Assembly (NCBI RefSeq): GCF_040712315.1
Contig: NC_134024.1
Span: 26,279,158-26,343,157, forward strand
Length of the DNA: 64,000 nt
Reading direction: 5' to 3'
Source: Castanea sativa
Lineage: Eukaryota > Streptophyta > Magnoliopsida > Fagales > Fagaceae
The stretch's first letter is position 1, and every line of letters starts with the position of its first letter. Below are positions 24,138-37,407 of the stretch, one piece after another. Under the pieces are notes generated by a model. That model saw only the letters and a program-made list of their open reading frames with translations, made no database searches and had not been told where the DNA came from. A program made the translations under genes and the position numbers.

Positions 24138-24954
24138 TGAATTTCTAGGCGAAAATAGCAAATTAGCCATTACTTTCCAACTATATAGTTAGCAGTTCCT
24201 GTTTACAAACTATATTTTTTACTAGCATCTCGAGTTTTAGAGACTCAATTTTAGGCCAAAAATCGAGTTTTTGTGGGTCGATTTTTAATGTCTGATGTGG
24301 CATTTTTTCCACGTAGAATCTACCTGGAAATCGAGTCTCTAAGACTCGATTTAAAAACCCAAAAAAAAAAAAAAAAAAACTAAGTCTTTTACCATCCGTT
24401 TCCTGAAATACACAACCACCATCAAAATTCATCCACCACTATGGGAAGATCACGACTGAACAGAACCCAGCACGCACAAAAAAAAAAAAAAAAAAAACCA
24501 ATGCCCCAGATCCACGGCTGCCTGGGTCGCGGCGACCCAGGCAGCCGTGGATCTGGGGCATTGGCGCAACTTGGGGCGCGCCGGCCTGGGTCAGCGTGGG
24601 TCGACGGCAACTGGCTTGTGCTGGAGGGGAAGAAAGAAGCAGATGGAGATGAAGAGTAGTGAGGAAGAAAGAAGCAGATGGAGAGTAGTGAGGAAGAAAG
24701 ACATGATGATCAGAATAGATATAAGATATAAATCAAGTCTCTAAGACTCGATTTCCAACTAGACGCTACGTGAAAAATATGCCACATCAGACAGAATTAG
24801 ATCATGAAAATTGACCCTCAAAAACTCGATTTTTGGCCCAAAATCAAGCCTCTAAAACTCGAGATACTAGTAAAAAATATATTTTATAAACAGAAACTGC
24901 TAACTATATAGTTAAAATGTAATGACTAATTTGCTATTTTCGCCTGAATTTCTA
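24138..24954. mobile_element. Mutator-like (MULE-type) element with long inverted ends
   Basis: Both ends read GGCGAAAATAGCAAATTAG inward, and inverted similarity extends for more than 200 bp per side, including AACTATATAGTTAGCAG and GTCTCTAAGACTCGATTT. The flanks are TGAATTTCTA on both sides (24138-24147 and 24945-24954), a 10-bp duplication in the size range of Mutator-like elements. There is no transposase. The interior is GC-rich and unlike the surroundings, resembling captured sequence. Confidence 0.75.
24498..24564. repeat. Perfect 67-nt GC-rich palindrome
   Basis: Two 33-nt arms around a single G at 24531 are exact reverse complements. The left arm begins CCAATGCCCCAGATCC and the right arm ends GGATCTGGGGCATTGG. 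It lies inside the Mutator-like element after a poly-A run. Confidence 0.95.
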
Positions 24955-25030
24955 CAATTAACCCTTTTTCTTTTGTTGCTGAATGTATAAACAAGAATTA
25001 TAAGTGTACAACATAGGATTGATGAGTGAT

Positions 25031-25078
<48 letters not shown>

Positions 25079-26430
25079 AAAAAAAAAAAAAAAAGGGGGA
25101 GAGGAGGATTGATGACTTTTTCGTCAAATGAAGACCTCGATTCCCCCGCCAAGTAAAAGAAAAGAAAGGAAAGAAGACTTGAAGTCCAGCATAAAGTCAT
25201 TGCCGACGTCCTTATAATTGAGTGTTTTAATACTTGCTGACGTTGTTTTAGCATATGGACTTTGCCTGATAAAAATCATATATAAGGTATTCTTACTAAT
25301 ACCCCATAAATTTTAGTTTTTATATATAACTATTTAAAATTTTATTTTTTTACTTTTTAAAAATTTTTAAAATATAAGTATATTTTATTATATTTTTAGC
25401 AAATATTTTTTACTTTTTCAAAACACAAGTATGTTTTACTATATTTTCAGCAAAATATTTAATAAGCTGTTCTTAATTCTTGCATTTAGTATTCAGTCAT
25501 GTTGTTTAGCAGACACAAGTCACAACGTGACCAAAGGGGCCAAGGGCAATTCCAAAAGCAAAAATAAAAGTGAAATGAATTGTGGAATGAATGATTGTGG
25601 GTTGGTTGGTAGGGACTACAATGTTTGTCATTTGGTTGAAAGAAAGTGATGTGTCGTGGTGACTATTGAGTGCGTAAAATTTACATGGAGGAAACTGCAT
25701 CGAAGAGCTCAAAGAGGATAACAGACCGAATCACTTTTCGTTTTTCGGAAAGTAAAAAATAAAAGACTTTTTTCTTAGACTAAATAAAAATAAAAATAAA
25801 TCTATCATAATTCATAAATGTTAGCTGTGTATCAATGATTAGCAAATTAGCAAATTTTCCACCACAGCATTGATATCCTATTTTGCAATTTGTATTTAAT
25901 CTCATATAAAAAATAAAAGAGTAATTTCACCTTGAAAATAAGCATCATAATTGGGGCTATTAGATTCTTAATTTTATTTCATCAAAATGATCTTGATGTT
26001 GTAAAGATCTAATCGACTGGTCATAAGCCTAATCGGATCATCAGATTAAAAGTTATCATCAAATCAAGTTTTAATGATTGAAATGCACTATCAAAACTTG
26101 AGTCCGCCTATATGTGATTATGAATAATTGATTTCAATCGGTTATAATTATAATCAATTTGAGATTAATGACGTGTCATAATTTTAATTGGCTAGAACTA
26201 CATCTTATGGTAAGGTTGCATACACTTGATTAACTAGATAATCAAACATTAATATTTGAATGAGTAATTTGTGTAATTATCTCTTTAATTGGGGTAAATT
26301 TGGAACTGATTAGGTTTGAAATGAAAGTAATGGGAGTCTATTAATGTTAATTGTAAACTAATTTAGAGCCTATTAATGTTAATTGTACTAATATTATTTT
26401 CCAACAAATGACCTCTGCTCACCATTTTGT
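24955..26430. other. Intergenic AT-rich sequence
   Basis: Contains an (AT)n tract at about 25034-25072 followed by poly-A. No gene supported. Confidence 0.5.
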
Positions 26431-29370
26431 TGTTATATCTCAGAATATTTTGAATCTATGAGTGAGGTTAATTTTTCTAGAAACTAGACATTCGGGGCTT
26501 CAATTTGAGCACAAGAATGACACAATTACGATCACAATTGAATAAGATATGATTTTTTTAAATTTGGCTCCTCGAGCTGTTACAAGAGCTATTGGAAAAA
26601 CCAAGTTCTAGGTCATTTTGTTTGTTTATCACTCCCACCAACCTCCACATTTAATGCACCAGCTTTCTCTAAATACTGAAATATGGTCTAGGTTCATTAT
26701 TCTCTTTGATCCTTTGTGAATCTTCATTAAATGACCTTCCATTCATATTTTCTCCATCACTACTATATAAACCTCACATTTCCTCCATTCCAAGGCACAC
26801 AAAAACACCATCTCTTCTCCTTTCTTGAGTTCTAGTGAAGTAGAGTAATCTTGTTATATCTTGGTCTTCTTGAGACTCAAGGTATTGAGTGAAACTCACT
26901 CTTCCTCTTCTAGTTCTTTTCTACTCCACACTTAGGACCTCCACCAAAAGTCTCTTCCTCCATCGTGTGGATCTTGCATGCAAGTATAATCTCTTTTGCT
27001 AACTTGTTTTTTTATATTTCTATGATGAGATTAAGATTAGAGCATGCTGGTATTTATTTAAATTCCTTGAATATGTTTGAATGTTCTTAAATGTTCATAT
27101 GCGTTCTTCACATGTTCTTGGTTGTTCATCACATGTTCATGCATACCACTAGCTTTGATCTTAAATCCACATCAAAAATATGAAAAACTTGTTTATTTCA
27201 TAATTCTCTCAATTTCTTGAATCTAAGATATCACCATTCACACACAAAATAACCATGAAACTACATAATGTTTACTATTTGTCACAAACAATGTCCAATG
27301 CTATTTCAAAACCAAAAACCATCACCCAAGGCCACATGACAAGGTGCCACAAAGATGGAATATCACCAAGACATCACACTGCCACACCCTCGAGGATTTA
27401 CCTCTCCCCTCTACGGGTAGCAGGGGATAATGTGCCACATAGTACCTCTTTTGCTTGTGGTCTATTGGCCCTGTCTAGCCTCACCCACACACTCAAGAAT
27501 TTACCTCTTCCCCCATGGGCAGTAGGGAATGACACGTCACACCATACCCCTTTTTCATGTGGTCTTTTGGCCCTATAGGCAGCGGCCTCACTCACACACT
27601 CAAAGATTTACCTTCGTCATGCAAAGATAAAGGCTCTAACCTGGCTCATCATCACAAAGATAGGATAATCACACGTCACAAAGATGGGGTATTCACACGT
27701 CACACAAACGTCGTCACAAAGATGGGGTAATCCCTAATATAATAGTACAAGGGCAAAACTAGATCAAAAGTTCACAAGTTAAATGTATTCAAAATACATA
27801 GTTTATCTCCAAGTAATCTCATAAAATATTTCAATAACCAAGATTTCCACAAAATTCTCAAATTCTTCGAAATCATTCCTTGTCAATAATATTTTGTATA
27901 ACTTCCCAAATAATACAAGTTAAGATAAAGCATCTTTTAATATTTCCAAATAATACCATAAATACCTTAAATACATTGTCAAATGATGAGATCAAAGATG
28001 CTTATCTTTCCAAGCCAATAATTCATGCATTTCCCCATATGCAATATCAAATATGATGCACTCTCAATGCTTCATTCCTTTTCCATAATTTATTAACATA
28101 ATAGTACAAGTAGTACATTTTAGGAAAACCATGAACAATGTTTAAAATGAGTTCAACCATGAAATACTTTGAGTGCAATAATGATTTTTTTTTTTTGGGT
28201 CAAAAATCCCATTAAGAGGCTACTTTCCTTGGAAGACCAATTGATTTTACCTTAACTGGGCACCACAAAATCAACCAATCCAATCACAAGATCCATCACC
28301 AAGAGTCTTGTAACCTAGAAACATTAGGATCAAGCCTATTAAGAATAGGGCCTATCACTAGGTACTATTACACTTATTTTTATGAATCAAAATGATCCTT
28401 AAAATCAAACCTATGACTCTAAAGCCTAGCTTACCCATCCTAAGACAAGTACCCCCTTCCTAAATGGGAACCACACAAGCATACAAGAAATCCACAGGGT
28501 CATAACACAACTAAAGCATTTTATTGCACAACTAAACCCATAGGGTCATAACACAACTAAGACACATCACTTTGAAAAATGGAGGTAGCTAGCCTCCTAA
28601 ATTTCTTTTTGGTACTAAATAATAAAATCAAACCATAATAAAAATTAGGCAAGTGTAATACATACAAAAGAATAGTCACATAAACAATTATCACAACCAC
28701 AAGTCACGCAAATGCAATTTCATAACTCATTGCAGTAATTTATCAAAGATTTGGCATGCAATAACCACATGCTTACATCCCTTAAAAAAAGTTCATAGTT
28801 AAAACTACACTCACATCCACACATGCCAAAGCCATTCAAAATACAAAGAAATACACTTCCAAAAATCAACCCCTATGATTGCTCAAGGAACCCAAATTCC
28901 CCAAATGATCACCAATTGTAAAAACCCTTAACCAATTAACAAATAAGTCCACCAAATCAAAACCCATATACTCAATCACATGTATATCACTCAAGTAGCT
29001 TAGATTAGAAAGAAATCTTACAACAACATGGAAATGTACCAAAATAGTTAAGATTTTTACCTTTAAAATTTGAGATAATGAAGGAGACCTAGAGGTTGCT
29101 ATGGAGTTTTCTAGTAAATCTTGCCAAAAAGTGATGGTGGAGGGGGTGATGGGGTGATGCACCGGTGAGAGAGTGAGAGAGATGGAGATGCGTGTATTTG
29201 TGTTAAATTTTGAAAGAAAAAGAAAGAAGGGGGAGCTCTTAACTAGTCGGCCAAGAGAGAGAGATACTTACAAAATTTGTGTGATTCAAAGGAGTTGGGT
29301 AGGTGGGCCACGTGTGGGCTTCTAAAAATCTGTCCTCTATATATATTTTCAAATGGCCTGGGGCGTTATA
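26431..29370 (-). mobile_element. Putative long solo LTR or LTR fragment, Gypsy-like ends
   Basis: On the minus strand the segment would start TATAACGCCCCAGGCC (usual form TGTAACGCCCC) and end GAGATATAACA. Just inside the start is a TATATATAG box near 29340 followed by a CT-rich leader-like stretch. I infer a single long LTR; the flanks (TTTGT and GATAG) do not match, so the ends are not proven. No coding domain is present. A short array lies at 27396-27605. Confidence 0.35.
27396..27605. repeat. Two tandem copies of a ~105-bp unit
   Basis: ATTTACCTCT begins at 27396, 27499 and (partial, ATTTACCTT) 27606. Each unit has a GGTAG or GGCAG core, TGTGGTCT(A/T)TTGGCCCT and a CACACACTCAA end. GC-rich compared with surroundings. 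Confidence 0.7.
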
Positions 29371-29536
29371 GATAGGAGTAATTATTAGGTACTACTGGAG
29401 TACGGAGAATGGTGCTCTTTCCTCTCATATTCATGGTGGGGTTCACTTATTAAATTCATGGTAGAGTCCACCATGAATGTGAGAGGATGGAGCACCATTT
29501 TTCTGTGTTCCATGAGCATCTAAGAATTTTCCTAAT
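29371..29536. mobile_element. Foldback MITE
   Basis: The left arm holds TAGGAGTAATTATTAGG and the right arm TCTAAGAATTTTCCTA. The inner arms GGTGCTCTTTCCTCTCATAT and GTGAGAGGATGGAGCACC pair, as do TTCATGGTGG and CCACCATGAA. Almost the whole unit can fold into one hairpin. Confidence 0.65.
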
Positions 29537-30740
29537 AGAGCATCAATTTCTATAATAGGCATGTTCTCAACTCCTAGCTCAATAGCAAGATCAAGGCCAC
29601 CTCTTGAAACACAACATAGGACTTAAGACATATTTATTTTTAATCTTCGTAAGATAAGAGGAGAAGAAAAAATGATAATAATGTTAAATAGATGATTTAA
29701 TAAATTAATTTCCATATTATAAAAAATAATTTAATATAAGGATAATAGAAATTTGTTGCAAGAATTTTTTTTTTTTTTCACTTTTCTATCCCACATGTTA
29801 AACATCTACAATAAAAATTATTTCTCTTCTTACTTTTTTTTTTCATTCTCTTATTTTCTTTCATTTTGCCTTTCTATAATTCCTATCAAACAAAGCCTAA
29901 ATCAATATTTTGATTTAATTTATGATTGGGACTACAAAAATTGTAATGTTCATTTAATAAATCTTTTTTTTGTGCATGTATTTTTTTCAAAGAATTAGTT
30001 TATTGTAAAGGAAATATATTTAGATATATTGTTGTTTTACATAATCAAAACTAGGGTTATTATTGTGAAAATCTATTATATATGGGAAAATATTTGTCTT
30101 AACAACAAATAGGAAGATGAAATTATTCCTCCAACCAAATAAATCATGTGTATTGTTTGTGATAAAATAAATGTCATCTTCCTATTGGTGGTTGGGCTCC
30201 ACACATAACCAATCTTTTCCTTATATATATAGTTGGGGTCAAATTACACCTAGTATAACTTTAAAGAATGTTGTACTTCCTAATAAATTTTTATTGAAAA
30301 AATCATTTGAAAATCCAACTTGGATTACATTTTCTTTATATTCTTAATATGCATGCAAAATTTGACATTAACAGACATTATTTACTATTTGATCCATAAA
30401 CCCATCTTAATGCATAATTTTAAACTACAAAAACTTGCACTTTAAATATGTGATTGATAACCTAGGTATTGACATTTGATTGCCTTGAAATTTTGCAAAC
30501 AAGAAGAATATACATAAATAATGTAATTCACAGTTGATTTGTCCAAATTCTCATGCAATAAAGAAATATTAAGGGGTCTAAAAGGGCAAATTGAACAATC
30601 TCATCGTCCTCTGCCATGTCAATGTCATTGAGGAAAGCATTAATTGATTATAACTCTCTCTCTCTCTCTCATCATTCTTCTTTCTTCTTCTTCAAATGGC
30701 TTCATAAATATCTAAAGCTCAGGCATAATATATTCAGGAA
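29537..30740. other. AT-rich non-coding sequence
   Basis: A short (CT)n tract near 30653-30670. No gene supported. Confidence 0.5.
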
Positions 30741-31290
30741 AGGTTTCTGTGGGGGCCAAAGAGATTTAGAGAAAATTGGGCCTAGGCTAAGGTCTTAAAG
30801 GGCCAAACGTAATGTTCAAATGGGTTGTGTGGGCTCAGATAGGCCGAAGGAAAAGACCTTTCGAGGAGATATTTGGTTCAAGGAAGGAACATGGAGAAGG
30901 TTAGGCCGAGGAGGTTGAAGAGCTATTGGACCGAGCCAATTATGTTAGTCCAAGGAAGGTAATAGTAACTAGCCTGAACAAGAGTTGGAGAAATCTTCCT
31001 AGCGAAGCCACCATCCCCTCTACATTAAATGCTCTACAACAACTAAGCATGCTACATTAATCGCTGAATGACACTTGAACAGTGCTATAACAACCTGTCA
31101 TCTTCACCTCACAACCTAAAAATGAGGGGAGGAGAAAGATGGGACAAGTATCCTGTGTAGATAATCAGCCACCCCACAGGTGGGCAACTAAGATCAAGAC
31201 ATTAGAGCTATAAATAGGGAGAGATCCCCCATGTACAAGGATCTGATCCAGAAATAGAAAGGGAAAAAGAGAGAACACTTTTAATGTTGA
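30741..31290 (+). repeat. LTR-like remnant resembling Tat-type LTRs
   Basis: GGCC-rich phrases such as GGGCCTAGG and TAGGCCGAGGAGG, a TATAAATAGGGAGAG promoter-like box near 31210 and a following AGAAAGGGAAAAAGAGAG leader resemble the organisation of the Gypsy LTR at 46521 but not its exact sequence. No partner LTR or target duplication was found. Confidence 0.4.
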
Positions 31291-31319
31291 GAAAAGTCCA
31301 ATCCTATATTTTGTTTTCC

Positions 31320-32224
31320 TTAAGTGTAAATGTCAAGTTAAAATAGATTGATCCCGGTTAATTAATTCAATTATCCAAGTTGATTAATTAGGTCAAATTA
31401 CATGCAAATCATGGAGGCACCAAAAAATCACCAAATAACTAATATGCTGCAAAAAAAAAAATCTTGGTAATTTGTTGAAGAATGGGGAAAACCTCTCACA
31501 AGGCAAAAACTCCATCAGGTGAATCTAAGGTCACCGCTCCCAAGAATACACTAATCAATAATCAAGCGGTTACAAGTTTAAGGAATCTTACTACTACCCT
31601 AGCCTATCCAAATTGAACTTGATATTGTAGAAGACTTCTTTGCATTGCACAAATTTCCAATCTGTGATTAACTCCTTTGCAAGGATCCTAGTATGTGATT
31701 GACTCCAACAACTTAATTGATTGTTGTTGGCTGCAAAGTTCATCACTTCATAAACGATGAAGATCAGGATGCACTTGGTTACAAAACCTTAAGGAGTACA
31801 AACGCAGTAGCTTCACATAGAGTATATGAGTTTTAGGTTTCTGTTTCCATACTTGATGACTTTTAAAATAAGCCTTATATATGACTAGGGTTGTAGAGAG
31901 AGAAACCCTAATCATTCAAGTCATTATGGGCCGAATTTCAGATTTGAGATTTTTGAAATCTTAATTCTCGACAAATCAAGCTTGTGTTGAGTTTCTCCAT
32001 TAATTCTCGATAGCAGCTAGTGTTGAGCATGTGTCAAGAATTAATGAAACAACTTTTTTTTCACTTGTTTATTGGATCAAACTTCATGTCTTTAATGATA
32101 GCACTTGATATGTTTAAGCAACATACTTCTTGACACATTAAACCCAACTTAGATCTACCCAATCACAAGTAAAGTACATTTTGTCAAAAGACTAGCCAAT
32201 TACATAGAAAATATGACCCTAACA
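31320..32224 (-). repeat. LTR of the gag-only family, minus orientation
   Basis: Read on the minus strand it starts TGTTAGGGTCAT and carries CAAAATGTACTTTACTTGTG, TCGA-type motifs and TTAGTTATTTGGTGATTTTT, each matched in order by the 3' LTR at 7760-8795. The far end near 31320 is approximate. Confidence 0.7.
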
Positions 32225-32592
32225 ATCTCCCTTTTGGCAATCCGTGACAAAACCATAAGCATAATTATGAGAGAAGTATAAAACAACAATCTCCATAACT
32301 GTTACACAAAAAGTACATAAGTCTAAGTAATACAATGAACTCTTGAAAAACTTTGTAAGAAGAGAGATCACGGTATGAAAGACTTGCAACTTGTCTTCAC
32401 TGAAACACTGAAAAATATCCATTAAAGCATTGAGTGTGAAATTTAGACAAGTTATAGAAATTAAGAAACATGCGTATAAAGAGAGAAAAGAAACAACACA
32501 TGTGAGATAAAAGTAAAAAACATACATGATCATCATATATATCAAAGAAGTACAATATATGTAAAAAGGTCACAAGACCAAGGTACATGTCA

Positions 32593-32625
<33 letters not shown>

Positions 32626-32640
32626 TATACTATATATAAT
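32225..32640 (-). mobile_element. 3' interior fragment attached to the minus-strand LTR
   Basis: TTTTGTCACGGATTGCC, then the polypurine tract AAAAGGGAGA and the LTR start, exactly as at 7732-7760. Further left-to-right similarity (CATGTTTCTT) reaches about 32480. The rest of the element is missing, so this is a 3' end fragment. A TA microsatellite lies at 32595-32624. Confidence 0.65.
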
Positions 32641-32870
32641 AGCAAAAATTGAGAGAAAGTTGATTCCTACAATTAAGGAGGTGCTGTCATGTAGGATAAC
32701 TACCTATCTAAAATTCAGACACGTTTAACTTAAAAAAGCGATACATTATATTGTTTTACAGGCTTAACACCGTTTGGCAGTGATAAATTATAATGTTTCA
32801 CTACATTAAAATATTGTTTGGAGCCCTCTTGGTATAAAAGGAAACTAAACACTTAAAAAGAAAAAAGAAA
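32641..32870. other. Non-coding spacer
   Basis: Nothing recognised. Confidence 0.4.
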
Positions 32871-33143
32871 AAAGAATGCTACATGGAGAAAGGAGAAAGA
32901 GAGATAGAGAGAAAAGAGAGACAGAGAAATAGAGAGGCAGAGATAGAGAGAAGGGCGCCACCCAGATCTTCTGTCATCACTGTAAGGGCGCCTTCCGTTT
33001 CCCCTATTCGGATACTTTCTTTTCGCTTCCTTTTCAATTTTCTTATCACCGACGCTTGCGATCCAGAGATAGAGAAGGAGGAAAAAATAAACCTTGCAAT
33101 ACAGAGATGTGAAGGAGACAAACATTGAGAGAACTACCACCGG
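32871..33143 (+). other. Candidate 5' UTR exon (GA-rich leader)
   Basis: A GAGAGA-rich stretch, then a CG-containing balanced segment, ends at CACCG|GTAAGTTTTTC, a strong donor at 33144. This is the usual look of a plant leader exon. The neighbouring 33744-33820 segment could be its next exon. No downstream gene body could be followed, so this may be a gene remnant. Confidence 0.3.
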
Positions 33144-33743
33144 TAAGTTTTTCTTTTTTTCATTCTTTCTTAGATCTAGGTATGGGTATGAAATATGAAT
33201 TAGTTTTGAGAAATTTGGTTGGATTGATTTTTATTTAGGTATTTGGGTGACATTAGGTTTTGATTTGATTTTTTGAAATTTGGGGTTATATATGATTTAG
33301 GTTTGGAGAGGGCAAAAACAGAGAAATAAGAGAGAACGTGAGTTCGTTATTCGGAAAGAGCAAAAACCTTTACCAGTATTTTTTTTTGTTTAAATATTGC
33401 TTTAAATGTTTTAATTGATTTAGTCTTAGGTTTGGGTATTTAATTTAATTGATTTTGATTCAAGACCTGTCTTCCTTTTTTACTTTTTCCCCCTAAACTA
33501 CACACAGACATCTCCTTCTATTAGAGAGCGATAGGGAGATTGAAGAAGTTTGATTTTATTAATTTGATTTTGATTGTCAATTTTTCATATACATAGTGCT
33601 ACAATTATTGTTTCTTCATGTCTTATTGTTATTTTCTTTTATGCATGTTTTGTCTGATGTTGGGTTAAAATTATAAGAAAAATTAATTGTGTTAAGTTCT
33701 TAAAATTTTATAATTGCATAATATTTTTTTTTCGGACTTTTAG

Positions 33744-33820
33744 TTGTGTTATATTGATCCTGGAGTTTCCAGTGGGGAGATGGAACTGCTGAAGAGAATA
33801 GATAAGCACACTATTATAAA
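33744..33820 (+). other. Candidate 77-nt coding exon
   Basis: Acceptor CGGACTTTTAG and donor ATAAA|GTAATG bracket an open frame reading YIDPGVSSGEMELLKRIDKH. GC content is higher than the flanks. The family is not recognised; it could be a chance frame. Confidence 0.3.
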
Positions 33821-34750
33821 GTAATGCGTTCCCCTTTAATGCTTCTTTTAGGTACTATTTATCTATTTCATTATGTAATTTACCTCATTTGATGCCTTTT
33901 CTGCTATACCATATGATAAAAAATATTCGAAGGTTATTACTTGAACACCAAAAGAAAATTACAGTTGTATGTTTTAAAACGTCAAGAGGTGTTAGTAGTT
34001 GAACTAAACTACAAGGCCCTATAATCTATAATACATTAATAATTTAATACTATACTTTTATAACTTCATAAAATAAAATATATTTAATTTCAGTAATATA
34101 ATATCTACTTTCATCTAAAAAAATCTATTTACTTGGTTTTTCAATCCATATGAATGATGGCAATGGCATTACTAGAAAAGACAAAATTTGCACTACTAGT
34201 AGAATTTTTTTTTTTTTCCAGGAACCATTTTTCTGTGTGATAAAATTTTATACAAACAATTACTTCACACAAAATAGTAGTCATATTAATAGACAGTCGG
34301 GATATACAGAACACCAGATCTATAGCAAAGCTGGTGACATAAACATCCACCTTGCCAATCTTCTCTTCAAAATCAATACATAGGTTCTGAGTTAGTCTCA
34401 GTGGGCAATGACCAAGAACTTAGAGTCACCCATCTATATCTATCTAAAATCTGAAGTGTAGTATTTATTGTTGCTACGCTTTAGTTGAGTCACATCAGCG
34501 TCCACCTCATTATCATTTTCTTTTCAATTTTTCTATAATTGTTATTAACATTTACTTTTTATTTTATTTTAATATTTACACTTTTTCAATCATTCTCCAC
34601 CCTTACCTTTTCATCTCCCCACTACCCTCTACATAAATATTATTCTTCTTATTTCTCTTCATCTTTCTTTATTTTGTCTCTTCTTACTCACACTCTCTTA
34701 TTATAAATTTGTAACTATTTATTCCATTCTATGTATGGTTTTCTCTCACA
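33821..34750. other. AT-rich non-coding sequence
   Basis: No gene supported. Confidence 0.4.
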
Positions 34751-34759
34751 AAAAAAGGT

Positions 34760-34791
<32 letters not shown>

Positions 34792-35099
34792 TCGATGAAT
34801 TTTTTATACATTCTTCTATTTATGCCAAATTACTAATCTTTGGGAATCTTTTTTTTTTCCTACACTAGAATCAATGTGCTCATTTTCTCACTTAATTTAA
34901 TCGGGTAGTTTGCCGGAATTCAAAAAAAGGTTCTCTCTCTTTCTCTCTCAATTTTTCGATGAATTTTTATACATTCTTCTATTTATGCCAAATTACTAAT
35001 CTTTGGGAATTCTTTCTTTTTTTCTTTTTTTTTTCCTACACTAGAATCATTATGCTCATTTTCTCACTTAATTTAATCTGGTAGTTTGCGAGAATTCAA
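34751..35099. repeat. ~172-bp tandem duplication
   Basis: Two adjacent units start with AAAAAAGGTTCTCTCTCT (34751 and 34923) and share TTTTTCGATGAATTTTT, CTATTTATGCCAAATTACTA and CTCACTTAATTTAATC. They differ mainly in the length of CT and T runs. Confidence 0.85.
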
Positions 35100-35883
35100 G
35101 TAAAACCAAACAATAAGGAATTTTATGGCATTGGAGAACGCCTGAATATATACCAGCCAAAATTTGAAAGTCAGCAAATTAGTGGAGCTATGATTAAGCT
35201 TCAAACGGGATTGATGATATTGCCAATGTTCTTTAATTAGCATCCTCATTTCTATTTCTCTATATATGTTTCCTAGAATTAGTATTAGTCTCATTTTTAT
35301 TTTCTCTATTATATTCTAGGTAAACCAAGAGTTCTTTAAAGCTCCACATTGGTTTATGCCATTTAGATTTGTTTTTAAAATTTTTTTTTTCTCTTTAATT
35401 GTTAAATGTCACCCTTTTTTTGTTCTTTCTTATAACTCTAATTAATGTTGATAGTTCTTTTTTTGGTTAGTTAAGGTTGATGGTTCTTTCTTACAGATAA
35501 AGAAAAAATTGAAAACAATTGAATTTTATATAAACCTGTGCCTAAAGGGGATAGGAGCCTTTGTTTATTTGATTAGAGACAATATATTAAAGGGGCATAT
35601 CCTTTGGCCATTGCAATGCATTTCTTAGAGGTTAAAAGATAAAGCTTGTAATTATAGGAAAACATTTTGGGTGGGGATAAGGGCGTCATATTGTTTGCTC
35701 TAAGAGTAACAAAAAACCCTATTATAAAGGAAGCCCACAATCATATCACATGCTTATTACACTAACCATGAGCATGACCCATTATTCTCTCTCACCATGT
35801 TTCTACTACATTTGCATTTAGCAGCCTAAGATTAGAATTTATTCCCAATAGAAGACTTGTAGAATCATTCATTTTTTATAGGA
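35100..35883. other. Non-coding sequence
   Basis: No gene supported. Confidence 0.4.
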
Positions 35884-37344
35884 AACTAGCCACAAACTCG
35901 CACGATGCGTGAGAAAATAAATATTATGCAATGAAGTGTAATATATAAAAAGTAACAATTCCTTCAAACATTTTCTTTTTTCCAATAAAAAAAAAGATTT
36001 TTACACTTAATTTTTTAAATCTTTTTATCTCTACAAATATATCATTTTAATATTTTTTTGTGTATTTCATTAATATTTTTTAAGGTGAACCATATTTTTC
36101 TAACTTTGTTATAGTGTGTTAAATTTGCTTAATATACAACTCATCTCTTAAGGAATAAGGAAATTATCATAATAATAAAAAATCACCACAAAATTACGAT
36201 GTTAACTTAACGAAAATCAAAATAAAATTAAAGGAATAAAAAATAGATTTTATAATAATTTATTAGTCAAAAAATTGGTAGGCATATTCAAATTCCTATT
36301 TCTAAAAACAACTAAGTATTAATCCAAACCAAAATTCAATCAAAATTATAAATGGGAAAGAAAAGACTTTCTGATGGGAAATTAAAAAAGCACAATCCCA
36401 AAACACATATTAAAAAAAAACCATCAATCTTAATTTGAATTATAAAAAAGAACAAAAATCTTTTATGTGCAACTGTTCTCTTTTTCGGTATTTATTGTTA
36501 TATATTTTATTTTTACTTTTTTTTTCTTCTCATCTTATGTTATTCAACATTTAAATTCAGTCACATCATTAAATTGTTTATATTTTCTCTTTTTTTTTTT
36601 AATAATTAAACATGGAATATTTTATTTAAATTAAAATCAATAAAATTATCCTTAAAAAATTGTACTTTTTTTTGTTACATTTAAACTTTGTCCAAGATTT
36701 TTCCTTACCTTTATCTTTTCATCTTCCTACTACCTTCTTCCTTAATATCACTATTTATCTCCTCACATCTTCCATATCATGAAATTATTTATATTTTTCT
36801 CTCCTTTTTATTAAAAAAAATTAAAATTTTAAAAATTTACTTAAATTCAATAAATAAAAGTGTCCTCATAAAGTGGAGTAATACTAGGGACACACTCATT
36901 CTCAAACCCAATACATCAAAGAAAAAATATAATACAAAACAAATGCCAATTGGGAAACACTAAATTTAAAAAAAAAAATGAGGATATCAAACCAAATATA
37001 ATATAAAGAAACTAATAGTTATGGATATACTAACTTAAGGGTAGCAAAATTAAATGAAAAAAACACTACAATGCATATTTAATGCAATAACATCATCATC
37101 AAATTTTGGAAAACAGTAGGTTGCCTATGGAGAGAGAGAGAGAGAGAGATGGTAAAGAAAAAAAAATCAAATGTCAATTAGCAACTATTAAATGGAAAAC
37201 AAAGAGGTTGTAAGGAAAAGTAAAAATAAAAAATAAATATGACTAATATGAAGAACATTAAAAACTTTACAGTGCAAGAAAATCAATAGTTACATTCACT
37301 TAAAAAATTGAATCAATAATCAATAATTATACACAATCATAGCA

Positions 37345-37407
<63 letters not shown>

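Noticed and set aside
26431..29370. Complete retroelement
   Set aside because: No second LTR, primer site or coding domain; kept only as a putative single LTR.
32853..33140. 95-codon minus-strand frame
   Set aside because: Ser/Leu-rich translation of a GA-rich leader; no homology recognised.
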